A stretch of DNA of 64,000 nucleotides from Verrucomicrobiota bacterium (GTDB lineage Bacteria; Verrucomicrobiota; Verrucomicrobiia; Chthoniobacterales; SZAS-18). Shown one piece after another: positions 1 through 10,223 of the stretch. Position 1 is the first letter of the stretch. Each line of letters starts with the position of its first letter. The notes under the pieces are model-generated. The model was not told the DNA's origin. It made no database searches and was given only the letters and a program-made list of their open reading frames with translations. Location: positions 1 to 64,000 of the forward strand of contig JAFAXH010000118.1 of NCBI GenBank assembly GCA_019241085.1, in the 5' to 3' direction. The position numbers were made by a program, and so were the translations under genes.

Positions 1-1875
1 CGCGGCGGCGCGCTGGCGCTCGGCCGCGGCGCCAGCCGCTTGTTGACGCTCCGCAGCGGCGCCCTCGGTCGCGGCGCGACGTTCTTGCGCGGCTTCCGCT
101 TGCTGCTGGCGCGCGGCATCGGCGCGTTCGCGCGCGGCGCCTTGTGCTTGCTGCTGACGTTCAGCACGGGCGGCGGCGGCGGCTCCTTGCTGCTGCTGCT
201 CCTGCGCCCGGCTTTCCTGGCGGGCGCGCGCGGCATCGGTTGCGGCCTGTTGACGCTCCGCGGCTTGTTGACGTTCGGTCGCCGCTGCTTCCTGGCGGCG
301 CGTCTCCGCGCCGGCGCGCTGTTCCTCCGACTGCTGACGGCGCTGTTGTTGCGTCGCTTCCTGCTGCTGGCGGCGTTGTTCAACGGTCGCTTCCTGCTGT
401 TGACGCCGCTGCTGTTGCGCAGCCTCTTGTTGCTGACGCCGCGCCTCGGCGGCTTGCGCTTGTTGCTGACGCGCCTGTTCCGCGGCTTGCTGGCGTTGCG
501 TCTGCGCGGCCTGCCGGGCTTCGCGTTCCTGCTGCGCCTGCGCGGCGCGCTGTTCCGCGCGCGTCTGCTGCTGCTGCTGGTTCGCGCCTGCCGCAGCGGC
601 GTTATTATTGTTGTTCGGCTGAAGCGGCGGCAACCCGCGCTCGGCGCGCCGGGCGTTTTGCTCGCGCAACTGCGCATCGCGCCGGGCGATGCGCTCCTCC
701 TCGGTCGTTGCGCCGCGGCCATTGGGATTGGCGGGCGCCGGGTTGTTGTTGCCCGCAGCCGCGGCGTCCGGCTGGAAATTCGCCGGCGCGGGCTGACGCT
801 CGGCGACGGTGCGGGCGGGCGGCGCCTGCCGCGCCTGCTCCTGGATGCGGGTGCGCACACGTTGGATGGTCTGCGGATCGCCGCCGGCGTTGCGCCAGCC
901 GTGGATCTCGCGCACTTGGGTGAGGTTTTCACGCACCCGCGGCGGACGGATTTGCGTAAAATTCACCTGCCGCCGTGCGAGCACCGGCGCGGTGACTTGC
1001 AGCCGGTTGCCGTTGACGAAATTCAACGGCTGATTGCCACGCCCCCGGAAACTGGCCAGGGTGACATCCGTGCGCCGATCCAGCAGCAACCGAGGAATCG
1101 GCCGCTGGACGCGACCCGAGAGCACCACGTAATCCGGGCCGCCGTTATAGATGATCCGCGCTCCGCCGGGGCCGCGGCGATACACGATGTTCGTGATGTT
1201 GTTCGTGTTCTCGATGATGACGATGTTTTGCGAATACGGCACGATGACTTCGCGCAGATACGGCGCGCCGAACGAAGCCACCGGCACGAAGCAATAGTGC
1301 GCCGGCCCGATGTCGCACGTCTCGTCCACGGCGGCGTTGTAACCGACCTCGTAATCCTCCTCCACGTCGCCATAATCGACACTCGTGATCGCCGACGCCG
1401 GTGGCTCATAGACGCGCTCGCCACCCTCCGTGCTGGCAGCCGCCGGCGCGTGATGCCGCCGCGGCGGGATGGGCGCCCAGCCTACGTAATTGTCGTTCTC
1501 CCGCCAGCTCACCCAGCCCGGTCCCCATTCGTAGCCGGGCACCCAGACCCAGCCGGTGCCTTCCAGCTGCGTCCAGCGGCCGTAGTGATAGACCGCCCAG
1601 CCGAAATTTTCGTAGGAAACCCACGTCCAGCCGGCGTCGGTCTGCGCCCAGTAGCCGTCAGTGTAAGGCCGCCAAGCATCGTTCTTGTAAGCGATGGACG
1701 GCTGCCAGACGTAGCCGTATTCCGGCGTGTTATACCAATCGCCTTCGTCCGCCAGTGTGTTGTAAAAAATATCGAACGTGACCTCTTCGGCGGCGCGCGC
1801 CGGCGGAGTGAACGTTGGGGAAAGTAGCGCCGCCAGGGTCAAACAGCACGCCAGGAGCAGGGAGGGGAATTTCAT
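1..1875 (-). CDS. DUF6600-type secreted protein with Gln/Ala/Arg-rich tail (partial, C-terminus beyond window)
   Basis: Reading from the ATG at 1875, the frame stays open for 625 codons to the window edge, so the stop lies outside. It starts with a clear signal peptide (MKFPSLLLACCLTLAALL, then cleavage near ARAAE). About 100 residues rich in Trp, Tyr and Gly follow, with repeats such as GYVWQP, GWTWVSYENFGWAVYHYGRW and WVWVPGYEWGPGWVSW, the signature of DUF6600 proteins. From about residue 425 the protein becomes almost entirely Gln, Ala, Arg and Glu (QQQEAT and ERQQAA-type units), which should form a long charged coiled coil. The function is unknown; a periplasmic or outer-envelope structural role is an inference. 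It is divergent from the pyrophosphatase gene across about 150 bp. The opposite strand also has a long open frame here, which is a by-product of the biased codons. Confidence 0.8.
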   Translation of the reverse strand, partial: MKFPSLLLACCLTLAALLSPTFTPPARAAEEVTFDIFYNTLADEGDWYNTPEYGYVWQPSIAYKNDAWRPYTDGYWAQTDAGWTWVSYENFGWAVYHYGRWTQLEGTGWVWVPGYEWGPGWVSWRENDNYVGWAPIPPRRHHAPAAASTEGGERVYEPPASAITSVDYGDVEEDYEVGYNAAVDETCDIGPAHYCFVPVASFGAPYLREVIVPYSQNIVIIENTNNITNIVYRRGPGGARIIYNGGPDYVVLSGRVQRPIPRLLLDRRTDVTLASFRGRGNQPLNFVNGNRLQVTAPVLARRQVNFTQIRPPRVRENLTQVREIHGWRNAGGDPQTIQRVRTRIQEQARQAPPARTVAERQPAPANFQPDAAAAGNNNPAPANPNGRGATTEEERIARRDAQLREQNARRAERGLPPLQPNNNNNAAAAGANQQQQQTRAEQRAAQAQQEREARQAAQTQRQQAAEQARQQQAQAAEARRQQQEAAQQQRRQQQEATVEQRRQQQEATQQQRRQQSEEQRAGAETRRQEAAATERQQAAERQQAATDAARARQESRAQEQQQQGAAAAARAERQQQAQGAARERADAARQQQAEAAQERRAATEGAAAERQQAAGAAAERQRAAA

Positions 1876-2023
1876 GTCGGGTCGGTTGAATTTTCGCCGC
1901 AGGTGCGACAGCATGAGATAGACTGCGTTTGCCGCGCTTTTTATTCGATATGTTCTGCTTAATCGTTTTTACGGCGTAGCCCGCGCGCCCCTCGCGCCAT
2001 CGCCGAACCACGCTGCGATTTCC

Positions 2024-3679
2024 ATGCAAACCATCGTCATCGGCCACCGCAATCCCGACATGGATTCCGTGTGTTCCGCCGCTGCTTACGCCGCGCTGAA
2101 ACAAATCCAGGGCGACGCCGGCGCGGTCGCCGCACGGGCGGGCGAGCTGAACGCGCGCATCACCTTTGTCTTTGAAAAATTCGGCGTCCAGCCACCGATT
2201 TTGCTCACCGACGTGACGCCGCAGGTGCGCGATGTGATGACCGCGACGCCCGCCAGCGTGCGCCTCGACGCGCCGATTGCGCGCGCGGTTTCTTCCATCG
2301 AGGAACGCAAGCTGCGCGCCGTGCCGGTGGTCGATGCCGCCGGGCGCTGCCTCGGGCTGCTCAGCGCCTTCAAAGTCCTGCACCATCTTTTCCCGCCGCA
2401 GCCCGCGGTGGAAAGCTCGCGCATCGTCCGCGCCTCGCTCGCCGACATTGCGGAAACGTTCGACGGCGAAGTCATCGCCGGCGGCTGCGACGGCACGCTG
2501 CGCAATTATCTGCTGCTCGTCGCGGCGATGAAAGAGGAATCCTTTTCCGCCCGGCTCGAACGCTACGTGCCCGGCGAAGTCGTCGTCTTCGCGGGTGATC
2601 GCGACGGCATCCAGCGACGGGCGATTGATCGCGGCGTGCGCGCCATCGTCGCCACCGGCGGCCTGCCGTTTTTGCCCGAAATCATCGAGGCGGCGACGCG
2701 CGCCGGCGTCACGCTCCTGCGCTCCCGGCACGACACCGCGACGACCGTGCTCCAAGCGCGCGGCGCGGTGCGCGCGGAGTCGGTGGTTGACCGCGATTTT
2801 GTCTCGTTCCTGCCGGAGACGCCGTTGGAACTGGCACGCCATCGGGCGACCGATTTGCACGTGCCGGCGTTCCCGGTCATCGATGCCGCCGGCCGGTTGG
2901 TCGGCATTTTGAGCAAGAGCGATTTCATCAAACCAATCCCCCGCCAGCTCGTGCTCGTCGATCACAACGAGCTGACCCAAGCCGTGGCCGGCGCGGACAA
3001 GCTCACCATCAGCGAAGTCATCGACCATCATCGCATCGGCGGCTTCCGCTCGGACTCGCCGGTGCATTTTTGGAACAACCCAGTCGGCTCGACGAGCACC
3101 ATCATCGCGCTGCTCTACGAAAGCGCTGGCGTGCCGATTCCAGCGCCGACGGCCGGGCTGCTCATGGCGGGGCTGGTCTCCGATACCTTGAATCTCACCT
3201 CGCCCACCGCCACGCCGACCGACCGCGCCGTGCTCGGCCGGCTCGAACGCGCCGCAGGCATCACCGCCGCGCAGCTTTCCACGGAGATTTTCGCCGTCGG
3301 CTCGCCGCTGCAAACGCTGGCGCCGCGCGACGCCGTGGTGGCCGATTGCAAGGAGTTCGCCGAGTCCGGCGTCCGCTTTTCCGCCGCGCAGATCGAGGAG
3401 ATCGGCTTTAAAACTTTTTACGAAAAACAAGCCGAGATCGCCGCGGCGCTCGGCGCTTATCGCGAGTCGCGCGGACTCTATTTTTCTGTATTGCTCATCA
3501 CCGACATCAACACGCAAAACTCGCTCCTGCTCGTCAGCGGCCCGGCCGAGTTCTGCCAGCAGATCGATTACCCGAGCGAGGGGGAAAATCTCTGGCGTCT
3601 CGATGGCGTGGTCTCGCGTAAAAAACAATTGCTGCCATATTTGACCAATCGCCTCGAAGCCGCGCGGCTGGCGGCGTGA
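2024..3679 (+). CDS. ppaC: Manganese-dependent inorganic pyrophosphatase (family II) with CBS and DRTGG regulatory domains
   Basis: This 551-residue protein hydrolyses pyrophosphate to two phosphates in the cytoplasm. The N-terminus carries the DHH-superfamily metal motif GHRNPDMDS (residues 7-15). The catalytic domain is interrupted by a regulatory insert: a CBS motif at about 68-125, a DRTGG-like domain at about 130-245 and a second CBS motif at about 250-303. It then resumes with DHNE (about 313) and DHH (about 334-336), followed by the DHHA2 domain. Plain family II enzymes are about 310 residues, so the extra length is the CBS-DRTGG-CBS insert. In characterised relatives such inserts bind adenine nucleotides and tune activity. 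It is the first gene of a three-gene cluster with an ADP-ribosylglycohydrolase-like protein and a NUDIX enzyme, all of which handle nucleotide by-products. Confidence 0.93.
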   Translation: MQTIVIGHRNPDMDSVCSAAAYAALKQIQGDAGAVAARAGELNARITFVFEKFGVQPPILLTDVTPQVRDVMTATPASVRLDAPIARAVSSIEERKLRAVPVVDAAGRCLGLLSAFKVLHHLFPPQPAVESSRIVRASLADIAETFDGEVIAGGCDGTLRNYLLLVAAMKEESFSARLERYVPGEVVVFAGDRDGIQRRAIDRGVRAIVATGGLPFLPEIIEAATRAGVTLLRSRHDTATTVLQARGAVRAESVVDRDFVSFLPETPLELARHRATDLHVPAFPVIDAAGRLVGILSKSDFIKPIPRQLVLVDHNELTQAVAGADKLTISEVIDHHRIGGFRSDSPVHFWNNPVGSTSTIIALLYESAGVPIPAPTAGLLMAGLVSDTLNLTSPTATPTDRAVLGRLERAAGITAAQLSTEIFAVGSPLQTLAPRDAVVADCKEFAESGVRFSAAQIEEIGFKTFYEKQAEIAAALGAYRESRGLYFSVLLITDINTQNSLLLVSGPAEFCQQIDYPSEGENLWRLDGVVSRKKQLLPYLTNRLEAARLAA

Positions 3680-3703
3680 ACCCCAAGACGCACCGATTTT
3701 TTC

Positions 3704-4743
3704 ATGAACGAATCCTCCGTTTCCGCTGCCGCCGCCGCTGCGACTCCCCCCGCCTTGGCCGACCGTTTGCGCGGCGCAATCTGGGGTCAATTTGTCGGCG
3801 ACGCCTTTTGCCTCGGCACGCACTGGATTTACGATCTCGACGCGCTGGCGCGACAGTTTCCCAACGACGTGCAGGGCTTCGAGCCGCCCGCGCTGGGTCA
3901 TTACCACGCCCCGAAGGAGCCGGGGCAGCAGACGCATTACGGCGACGCGGCGCTCGTGTTGCTGGAAGCTGTCGCCGCCTGCGGCCGCCTGGACGTGGCC
4001 GATTTCGGGCGGCGGTTCGTGGAGCATTTCGGGTCGGCGGATTACACCGGTTATCGTGACAATACGATCCGCGGCACTTTGAAAAATTTTCAGGCTGCCG
4101 CCGACGCGCGCCCCGGCGAACCGTTTGATTTCCAACGCGGCGCCGACGATGCGGAGCCGGCCACAGCCGCGCGGCTGGCGTCGGTGGTCGTCGCCCACGG
4201 TGCGCTGTCCGACGCCGAATTGCTCGCGCTCGTGGCAAGCTACACGAAGGTCACCCAGAACAATGCGCTCGCCATCGCTTTCCTGCAGGCCGACGCGCTG
4301 GCGCTGCGCGATTTGCTCGCCGGCGATGCGCCGCGCGGCGCGTTCGCACGCGGTGCCGAGACGATTTATTTGCTCAACAAAAAATCGCGCGAGGGCAAGC
4401 AGGTCCACGAATTGATCGCCGCCGCGCTGGCGAACGTGGACCGCAGCGTGCACTACGTCACGACCGAGCTGTTTGGCCAGGCGTGCCCGCTGGAGCATTC
4501 GTTCCCCGCGGCGGTGCATTGCACCTTGCGGCACGCCGCCTCGTTTTCCGAAGCCATGCGCGAGAACGCCCGCGCCGGCGGCGACAACGCGGGCCGCGCC
4601 GCGATGATCGGCGGCTGGCTCGGCGCGCACCTCGGCGTCGGCGCCATCCCGGCCGCTTGGCGCGAACGGCTCCAGGCCAGGGCACGCATCGAGGCAGCCG
4701 TGGAAAAACTCGTCGCCGCAACGACCAGCGCCGCGGCGCATTC

Positions 4744-4747
<4 letters not shown>
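3704..4747 (+). CDS. ADP-ribosylglycohydrolase family protein, J1-crystallin-like branch
   Basis: The 347-residue protein has the all-helical ADP-ribosylglycohydrolase fold, recognised from GAIWGQFVGDAFCLGTHWIY near the N-terminus, DNTIRGTLKNF in the middle and GGDNAGRAAMIGGWLGA near the C-terminus. Typical hydrolases carry a T-D-D-T metal motif early and D-A-D-T late. Here these positions read THYGDAA and GGDNAGRA, which resembles the J1-crystallin/selenoprotein J branch, so classical dinuclear magnesium hydrolase activity is uncertain. The ATG at 3704 lies 24 bp after the pyrophosphatase stop. Its own stop overlaps the next gene in an ATGA arrangement, which suggests translational coupling. 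Removal of ADP-ribose from proteins or small molecules is the family role; the substrate here is unknown. Confidence 0.85.
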
Positions 4748-5213
<466 letters not shown>

Positions 5214-5217
<4 letters not shown>

Positions 5218-6344
5218 GCCTCGACGGAAGCGGCGTCCGCGTCGGGATTGCCAAAGAGCCGCCGGCCGCCGCCGGTCTCCGCTGCGAGTGTTTTCAACTC
5301 CGCCAACTCCGCTTCCAGCTTCTTCATTTTCTCGAGCAATTTCGGCAGCCGCCGCACGTTGACAAGATTCGCCCGCGCCTGCTGGATCGGCTCGCCGATC
5401 ATGCCAAAGAGCACGCTGTCCGGCGGCACGTCTTTGCTGGCGCCGCTCTTGGCGGCGATCACCGCGCGGTCGCCGATCTCGATGTGCCCGACGATTCCCG
5501 CCTGGCCGGCGAGCGTGACGTATTTGCCCAAGCGCGTGCTGCCGCTGACGCCGGCTTGCGCGACGATGAGGCAGTGCGGGCCGGTCGAGACATTGTGCGC
5601 GAGCATCACGAGGTTGTCGATCTTGGTGCCCTCGCCGATGTGCGTGTAGCCGAAGCGGGCGCGGTCAATCGTCGTGTTCGCGCCGATTTCCACATCGTCG
5701 TCGATCCGCACACCGCCGAGTTGCGGGATTTTAATGTGCCGCCCAGCGTGGAGTTGGAAGCCGAAACCGTCGCCGCCGATCACCGCGCCGGGCTGGATGA
5801 TGACGCGCCGGCCGAGGATCGTGCCTTCGCGCAAAACCACGCGCGGGTGCAATTGGCAATCCTCGCCGATGACGACGCCCTGGCCGACGAAGCAGCCGGC
5901 GCCGATGACCGTGCGGTCGCCGATCTCGGCGCCTGCCTCGATCACGGCTTGCGGCTGGATGGAAACCCCGGCGCCCAGCTTCACGTCGCGCCCGACCACG
6001 GCGCTCGGCGCGACGCCGGGCGCGTGCGAGGGAGCGGGCGGCGCAAATTTTTCCACCAGCTTTGAGAAAGCCAGCGTCGGATTTTCCACTTGGATCAACG
6101 TCGCCGCGCGCAACGGGTCATCTGCGGCCATGCCGGCCGTGTCGAAATCCACGGGCACCAGCACGACGCCGGCGCGCGTGCGCCTGAGCGCGGGCAGATA
6201 GCGCGCGTTGCCAAAGAATGCAGCGTCAGTCGGCGTCGCCTGCTCCAAGGAGTTCGCACCGGATATAGGACGTTCGGCGGGTCCGTGAAAAATCTCGCCG
6301 CCGACTAGCGCGGCGACCTCGGCAGCAGTCAAAGAAGGCATCAT
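5214..6344 (-). CDS. lpxD: UDP-3-O-acylglucosamine N-acyltransferase
   Basis: LpxD transfers a 3-hydroxyacyl chain from ACP to the 2-amino group of UDP-3-O-acylglucosamine, the third step of lipid A synthesis. From the ATG at 6344 (an ATG follows at 6341) the product has 376 residues. It has the N-terminal LpxD domain ([15 protein letters not shown]) and then a long left-handed beta helix of hexapeptide repeats (about residues 105-330). The catalytic histidine is probably His250 in [11 protein letters not shown]. An in-frame upstream ATG at 6407 would add 21 residues unlike the family and would run into the terminator region, so I prefer 6344. It belongs to the conserved bamA-skp-lpxD group, but a strong terminator separates it from skp, so it probably has its own promoter within 6345-6390. 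Confidence 0.95.
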
Positions 6345-6390
6345 GGGAAGACCAAAGCATAGCGCAAACCTTGACCGGCGGACAGCTTGC

Positions 6391-6424
6391 AAAAAAGAAG
6401 GACGCACCCAGCGCGGGTGCGTCC
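6391..6424 (-). terminator. Rho-independent terminator after skp
   Basis: On the minus strand the ten-base arm GGACGCACCC and its exact complement GGGTGCGTCC enclose a five-base loop and are followed at once by TTCTTTTTT. This is a textbook intrinsic terminator, 25 bases beyond the skp stop codon and before the lpxD start. Confidence 0.9.
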
Positions 6425-6449
6425 CTCTTGAGACTGGAGTTGATTCAAC

Positions 6450-7115
6450 TTATCGCCGCGGCGGAGCCACCGGCGCCGGGGTCGCGCCGCCGGCTGCGGG
6501 CGTCGGCGTCGCCGCCGTTTCAGCCGGCTTGTTGCGGTTGAGTTCCTTGATGACGACGTCGCTGAAATCCATGTTATCGCGGGCAAAAATGACGACGTTG
6601 ACGCCGTTCATGCTGTTGCCGCTGCGGTCGAAGATGAGGTCGAAATTCTCACTCTTCACCTTGTCGTTGACGACTTTCATGATGTCCTCAACCATCTGGT
6701 TGCGCAGCCGCACGATCTGCTCCTGAATCTGTTTTTCACGCGTCAGGCGGAAGTTCTCGATGTCGCGCTGCTGGCTCTGGTTTTCCGCGATGAGCGACTC
6801 GCGGCGCTTGCTCTTTTCCTCCTTGGCCGCCGGGCTGAGCGCCTTGTTGCTCTCCAGGTCTTTGTTGATCTGGGTGATCTCGTCGAGGCTCTTGCGGTAG
6901 CTGTCCATGCGCGAGTTAAACTCGGTCTGAGCCGCGGCTTTCTGCTCGTTGATCTTGGTTTCGGCGTCCTTCGTTTTGTAATAGTTGGAAAACACCTTGT
7001 TCATATCGACCGTGCCGATGCGGAGTTCGCCGTGCGCGGCGGGTGCCGCCGCAGCGGCAAACAGGGCGGTGCTGACGAGCAGGGCGGACAGGAACAAAAC
7101 GGGAGATTTCTTCAT
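6450..7115 (-). CDS. skp: OmpH/Skp family periplasmic chaperone
   Basis: The 221-residue product starts at the ATG at 7115 with a signal peptide (MKKSPVLFLSALLVSTALFA). It continues with ELRIGTVDMNKVFSNYYKT, the usual beginning of mature OmpH/Skp proteins. Residues about 45-150 are rich in Lys, Glu and Gln with heptad spacing and form the coiled-coil tentacles that hold unfolded outer membrane proteins. A conserved end domain (YDLIFDRSG-like: FDLIFDRSGNSMNGV) follows. The last 25 residues are a Pro/Ala/Thr tail not seen in the E. coli protein. It lies downstream of bamA, its usual partner, and ends at a strong terminator. An in-frame upstream ATG at 7280 would place the signal peptide internally and was rejected. 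Confidence 0.93.
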   Translation of the reverse strand: MKKSPVLFLSALLVSTALFAAAAAPAAHGELRIGTVDMNKVFSNYYKTKDAETKINEQKAAAQTEFNSRMDSYRKSLDEITQINKDLESNKALSPAAKEEKSKRRESLIAENQSQQRDIENFRLTREKQIQEQIVRLRNQMVEDIMKVVNDKVKSENFDLIFDRSGNSMNGVNVVIFARDNMDFSDVVIKELNRNKPAETAATPTPAAGGATPAPVAPPRR

Positions 7116-7350
7116 GGGAAAAACGGGAAGGTGACGGGATGGTAATATCAAACGATAACAAACTGGTGCTGAGTAGTATGGTAAGGTGATGAACAAGCTG
7201 CTGAACCCACACACGCAGCGTTGGCAGACCAGCCGGATTTGGCTCGAACGCCGTTGCGTTGCCACTTGTCTGGACCTCACGGTCCGCGGTGTGGAGAGGG
7301 CTTAGACTAAAGGCCGGACTGCCTGTTCAATCAACCCGGAAAATCACCAA

Positions 7351-7386
7351 GCCTGCGCACGCCGAAAAGCACCGGTGTGCGCAGGC
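7351..7386 (-). terminator. Probable hairpin terminator after bamA
   Basis: A perfect ten-base inverted repeat (GCCTGCGCAC and its complement), extended by three more pairs including one G-U, closes a loop of about ten bases 21 bases after the bamA stop. On the minus strand it is followed by TTGGTGATTTT, a weak T-tract. The rest of the 7116-7406 gap (291 bp) holds no gene I can support; the skp promoter should be there. Confidence 0.6.
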
Positions 7387-7406
7387 GGTTTTGGCGGGGT
7401 TTGGGA

Positions 7407-9941
7407 TTAAAACTGGTAGCCGACGTTGAAGTTAAACGCTCCGTTGTTCTTCTTGTTGAAGCCGTCGTTGGTCAGCGGGAAGCCGTAGTCGAGCCGCACC
7501 GGGCCGATGGGCAGGTCCAGACGCACGCCGATGCCGAAGTCCATGCCGATGCCGCCGCCGAAGAGCACATTCTTCGTGTCGTTCCGCGTCGGGTTGGGCA
7601 GAGGCGTCTTCGGATCGTTGTCAAAGCGATTCGGATCGATGCGGAAGTCGCTGCGGCTGTGCTCCGGATCGTCCGGGTTGAAGTTGAACGCATTCTTATT
7701 CACGTAGCCGACGTCATAAAACACGGCGCCGCGCACGCGCTCGATGATCGGATACGTGTATTCCGCCGTGGCGCGCGCCAGCGTGCGCCCGCCCACCGGG
7801 TTGCCGTTGTAATCCTTGGGACCGACCTTGCGGAAGGAATAGCCACGCAGCGAATTCGCGCCGCCGAGATAGAGCCGGTCGAACACCGGCACGCGTTCGC
7901 CGTTGCCGTAGGTATCGACCGTGGCTAGCTCTCCGTTGAAGAGCAGGATCGTGTCGCCCGGCAGGGAGAAATAGCGCGAAGCGGTCAAGTCCAGACCGAA
8001 GATTTCCGTGTTCCCCCCGAGCACTCCGCCGGTGATGAACGGCGAGAAATCAATGCGCGTGCCCCGGCGGGTCAGGAACACGCTGTCGCGCGTGTCAAAA
8101 CTGTAGCCGGCGCGCACGGCCGAGCGGGTGGTGGTGCCGGCCTCCTGCTGCAGGATAGTCGAGGAGCTGGCGACCTGGTTGATCGTGATTTCCTCCACGC
8201 GATATTCCACGCTGACCGAGCTGTAACGGCCCAGGCCGCGCCGGGCGTTGATGGCCGCGCCGATGTTGCGCTGGTTGTAGTCGTTGGACGAATAATTCGT
8301 CTCGCGATAGAACAGGTTGCCGCCGACGGCCAGCCGGTAATCGAGGAAATACGGCTCCGTCAGGCCAAGGTCGAAGTTCTTGCGCGTGATGCCGTATTGC
8401 AGCGAGAGACGGAACTTCTGCCCGCCGCCGGTGAAGCTCGGCCAGTTAAACAGGTCGAAGTTGCTCTGCGTCAGCTCGACCTGGCCGATGAGACTGTCGA
8501 TGGACGAAAAGCCGGCGCCGAACGAGAGCGAGCCGGTCTTCTTTTCCTCCACGATCACATCGAGGTCCTTGCGCCCCGGCACGAGCGTGTCGGTCGGCGT
8601 GGTCTCGACCTTGGTGAAATAGCCGAGGTTCTCCAAACGCCGCTTGGCCGCATCGACCAACACGGTGTTGTAAACGTCGCCCGGCGCCACGGGCAGTTCG
8701 CGGCGGATGACCTTGTCTCGCGTCACGGTGTTGCCGGTGACATTCACTTTCTCCACCGTCGAAGGCGTCCCTTCCTCGACCCGGTATTTCAGCACCACCT
8801 GCCCCGGCCCGGCCGGCTGGCCGTCGGGCGCGACCCGCATGTCCACGTAGCCGCGCGATCCGTAGTAGTCTTGGATGATTTTCACGTCGTCCTTCAACCC
8901 CTTCGGCGTGTAGAGCGCGCCTTCCTTCATCTTCAGGAAGCGCCGGATGTTGGCGTCGGTAAAGACGCGGTTGCCCTCAAAACTGAGATTGGAAACCCGG
9001 TATTGCGTGCCTTCGTCGATGGTGACGTAAAGGACCGTGCCACCGTTGGGCCGCCGGTCGGTCCGCGTCTTCACGACCTGCACGTCGATGTAGCCTTTGT
9101 TCTGATACAACTCGCGAATCGCTTCCAAATCCTCGCGCAGCTTGATGTCGTCCAGCCGGCCGCTCTTGTCGAGAAACGAGTAGAACGTCTTGCCGCGCGT
9201 CCCTTTCATCGCCTTGCGCAGCTCGCTGGTCTTGACGTGGGCGTTGCCCTCGAAAACCACCTCTCGCAGCACGCTCTTGCCGCCCTCGTTGACGGTGAAC
9301 GTCACCGCCGCGTTGCCGGCCTGTTCGTTCACATCGACCTGCGCCTGCACGTTGACATCGGAGAAGCCGCGATCCTGATAAAGCGACACGATCTTCTGCC
9401 GGTCCGTCTCCACGACCTCTTCGTTGAGCACGCCGCCGATCTTGCTGGTCAGCTTCCGTTTCAAGGCGCGCGGCTTGAGCTTCTGCGCGCCGACGATGTC
9501 GATCTGCCGGATCGTCGAGCGCGTCTGCACCACGACGATCACTTTGACTCCGTCGCCTTGCGGATCGGAAAAAATACGCACGTTCGTGATGTCACCCGTC
9601 GCGTAGAGGCTGCGGACATCATCCTCCACCGCGCTCTGCGTGAACGGCTGGCCGACCGTCGTGCGCATGTTGCCCAGCAACCGCTCGCGGCTGACCGTGG
9701 CCGGCCCGGCGTATTGAATCTCGATGGCGCGCACGATCGGCCCGGCGACCTGGGCCTGCGCCGAGACGGACCAGGCCGGCGCCAAGGCCGCCAGCGGACC
9801 CGGTGCGAGCAGCGGCAGCGTGACCGCCGCGGCGCTGGCCACCAGACCGAGGACCGCGACACGGCCCGGCGCGAGCCGGAGGCGGAAGGAAGCGGTGGTT
9901 CGCGCGCGGGAGGCCGCCAGCGAGGAGGAGCAAAATTTCAT
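7407..9941 (-). CDS. bamA: Outer membrane protein assembly factor BamA
   Basis: The 844-residue product inserts beta-barrel proteins into the outer membrane. From the ATG at 9941 there is a long, basic N-terminal signal region, then five POTRA domains (about residues 65-480) recognised by repeated patterns such as VVFEGNAHVKTSELRKAM and LSFEGNRVFTDANIRRFL. The Omp85 barrel follows from about residue 500, with DSVFLTRRGTRIDFSP and the conserved RGYSFRKVGP near the C-terminal third. The last residues are FNVGYQF, ending in Phe as expected for a Bam-inserted barrel. Genes for Skp and LpxD follow on the same strand. A longer frame beginning at 10175 has no family resemblance before 9941. Confidence 0.96.
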   Translation of the reverse strand: MKFCSSSLAASRARTTASFRLRLAPGRVAVLGLVASAAAVTLPLLAPGPLAALAPAWSVSAQAQVAGPIVRAIEIQYAGPATVSRERLLGNMRTTVGQPFTQSAVEDDVRSLYATGDITNVRIFSDPQGDGVKVIVVVQTRSTIRQIDIVGAQKLKPRALKRKLTSKIGGVLNEEVVETDRQKIVSLYQDRGFSDVNVQAQVDVNEQAGNAAVTFTVNEGGKSVLREVVFEGNAHVKTSELRKAMKGTRGKTFYSFLDKSGRLDDIKLREDLEAIRELYQNKGYIDVQVVKTRTDRRPNGGTVLYVTIDEGTQYRVSNLSFEGNRVFTDANIRRFLKMKEGALYTPKGLKDDVKIIQDYYGSRGYVDMRVAPDGQPAGPGQVVLKYRVEEGTPSTVEKVNVTGNTVTRDKVIRRELPVAPGDVYNTVLVDAAKRRLENLGYFTKVETTPTDTLVPGRKDLDVIVEEKKTGSLSFGAGFSSIDSLIGQVELTQSNFDLFNWPSFTGGGQKFRLSLQYGITRKNFDLGLTEPYFLDYRLAVGGNLFYRETNYSSNDYNQRNIGAAINARRGLGRYSSVSVEYRVEEITINQVASSSTILQQEAGTTTRSAVRAGYSFDTRDSVFLTRRGTRIDFSPFITGGVLGGNTEIFGLDLTASRYFSLPGDTILLFNGELATVDTYGNGERVPVFDRLYLGGANSLRGYSFRKVGPKDYNGNPVGGRTLARATAEYTYPIIERVRGAVFYDVGYVNKNAFNFNPDDPEHSRSDFRIDPNRFDNDPKTPLPNPTRNDTKNVLFGGGIGMDFGIGVRLDLPIGPVRLDYGFPLTNDGFNKKNNGAFNFNVGYQF

Positions 9942-10223
9942 AGAGTAGCGGGACGAGAAGAAAAGCAAGGCGACCGACGGACTGCCAGGCGGGCCGAAAA
10001 TGGAAAAACGCCGTGGAAACGTCAAGAAGCGATTTCCCGTTGTTTGCCGGCCCCGCCGCCGGGCGTCGCATCCGGTCTGCAAAGCGGGCTGCGAAGAAGA
10101 ATTTCTCACTGCGCACAAACGAATTAGAACCGAACAGGCCGACAAATCCGAAACAGCCGCAAGAGCCGGGGACAATTACCCCCGGCGGTGAAAACCATCA
10201 TTCAACCCTGCACTGTGCTATCC
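9942..10223. other. 282-bp divergent intergenic region between bamA and a small secreted protein gene
   Basis: No gene is supported here. It must hold the divergent promoters of bamA and of the gene at 10224. A compact GC hairpin (GCCGGGG at 10165-10171 pairing with CCCCGGC ending at 10186) is visible near the rightward gene; its role is unknown. Confidence 0.5.

Noticed and set aside
40-1827. Open frame of 595 codons on the plus strand
   Set aside because: The Leu/Arg-rich translation is the mirror of the Gln/Ala/Arg-rich minus-strand protein, which has a signal peptide and DUF6600 motifs.
1730-4741. Open frame of about 1000 codons on the minus strand
   Set aside because: It runs antisense to the pyrophosphatase and glycohydrolase genes, has no recognisable domain, and reflects GC-rich codons lacking stops on the opposite strand.
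7200-7340. Possible tRNA-like segment with TGTTCAATC
   Set aside because: No acceptor stem or cloverleaf could be formed around it.
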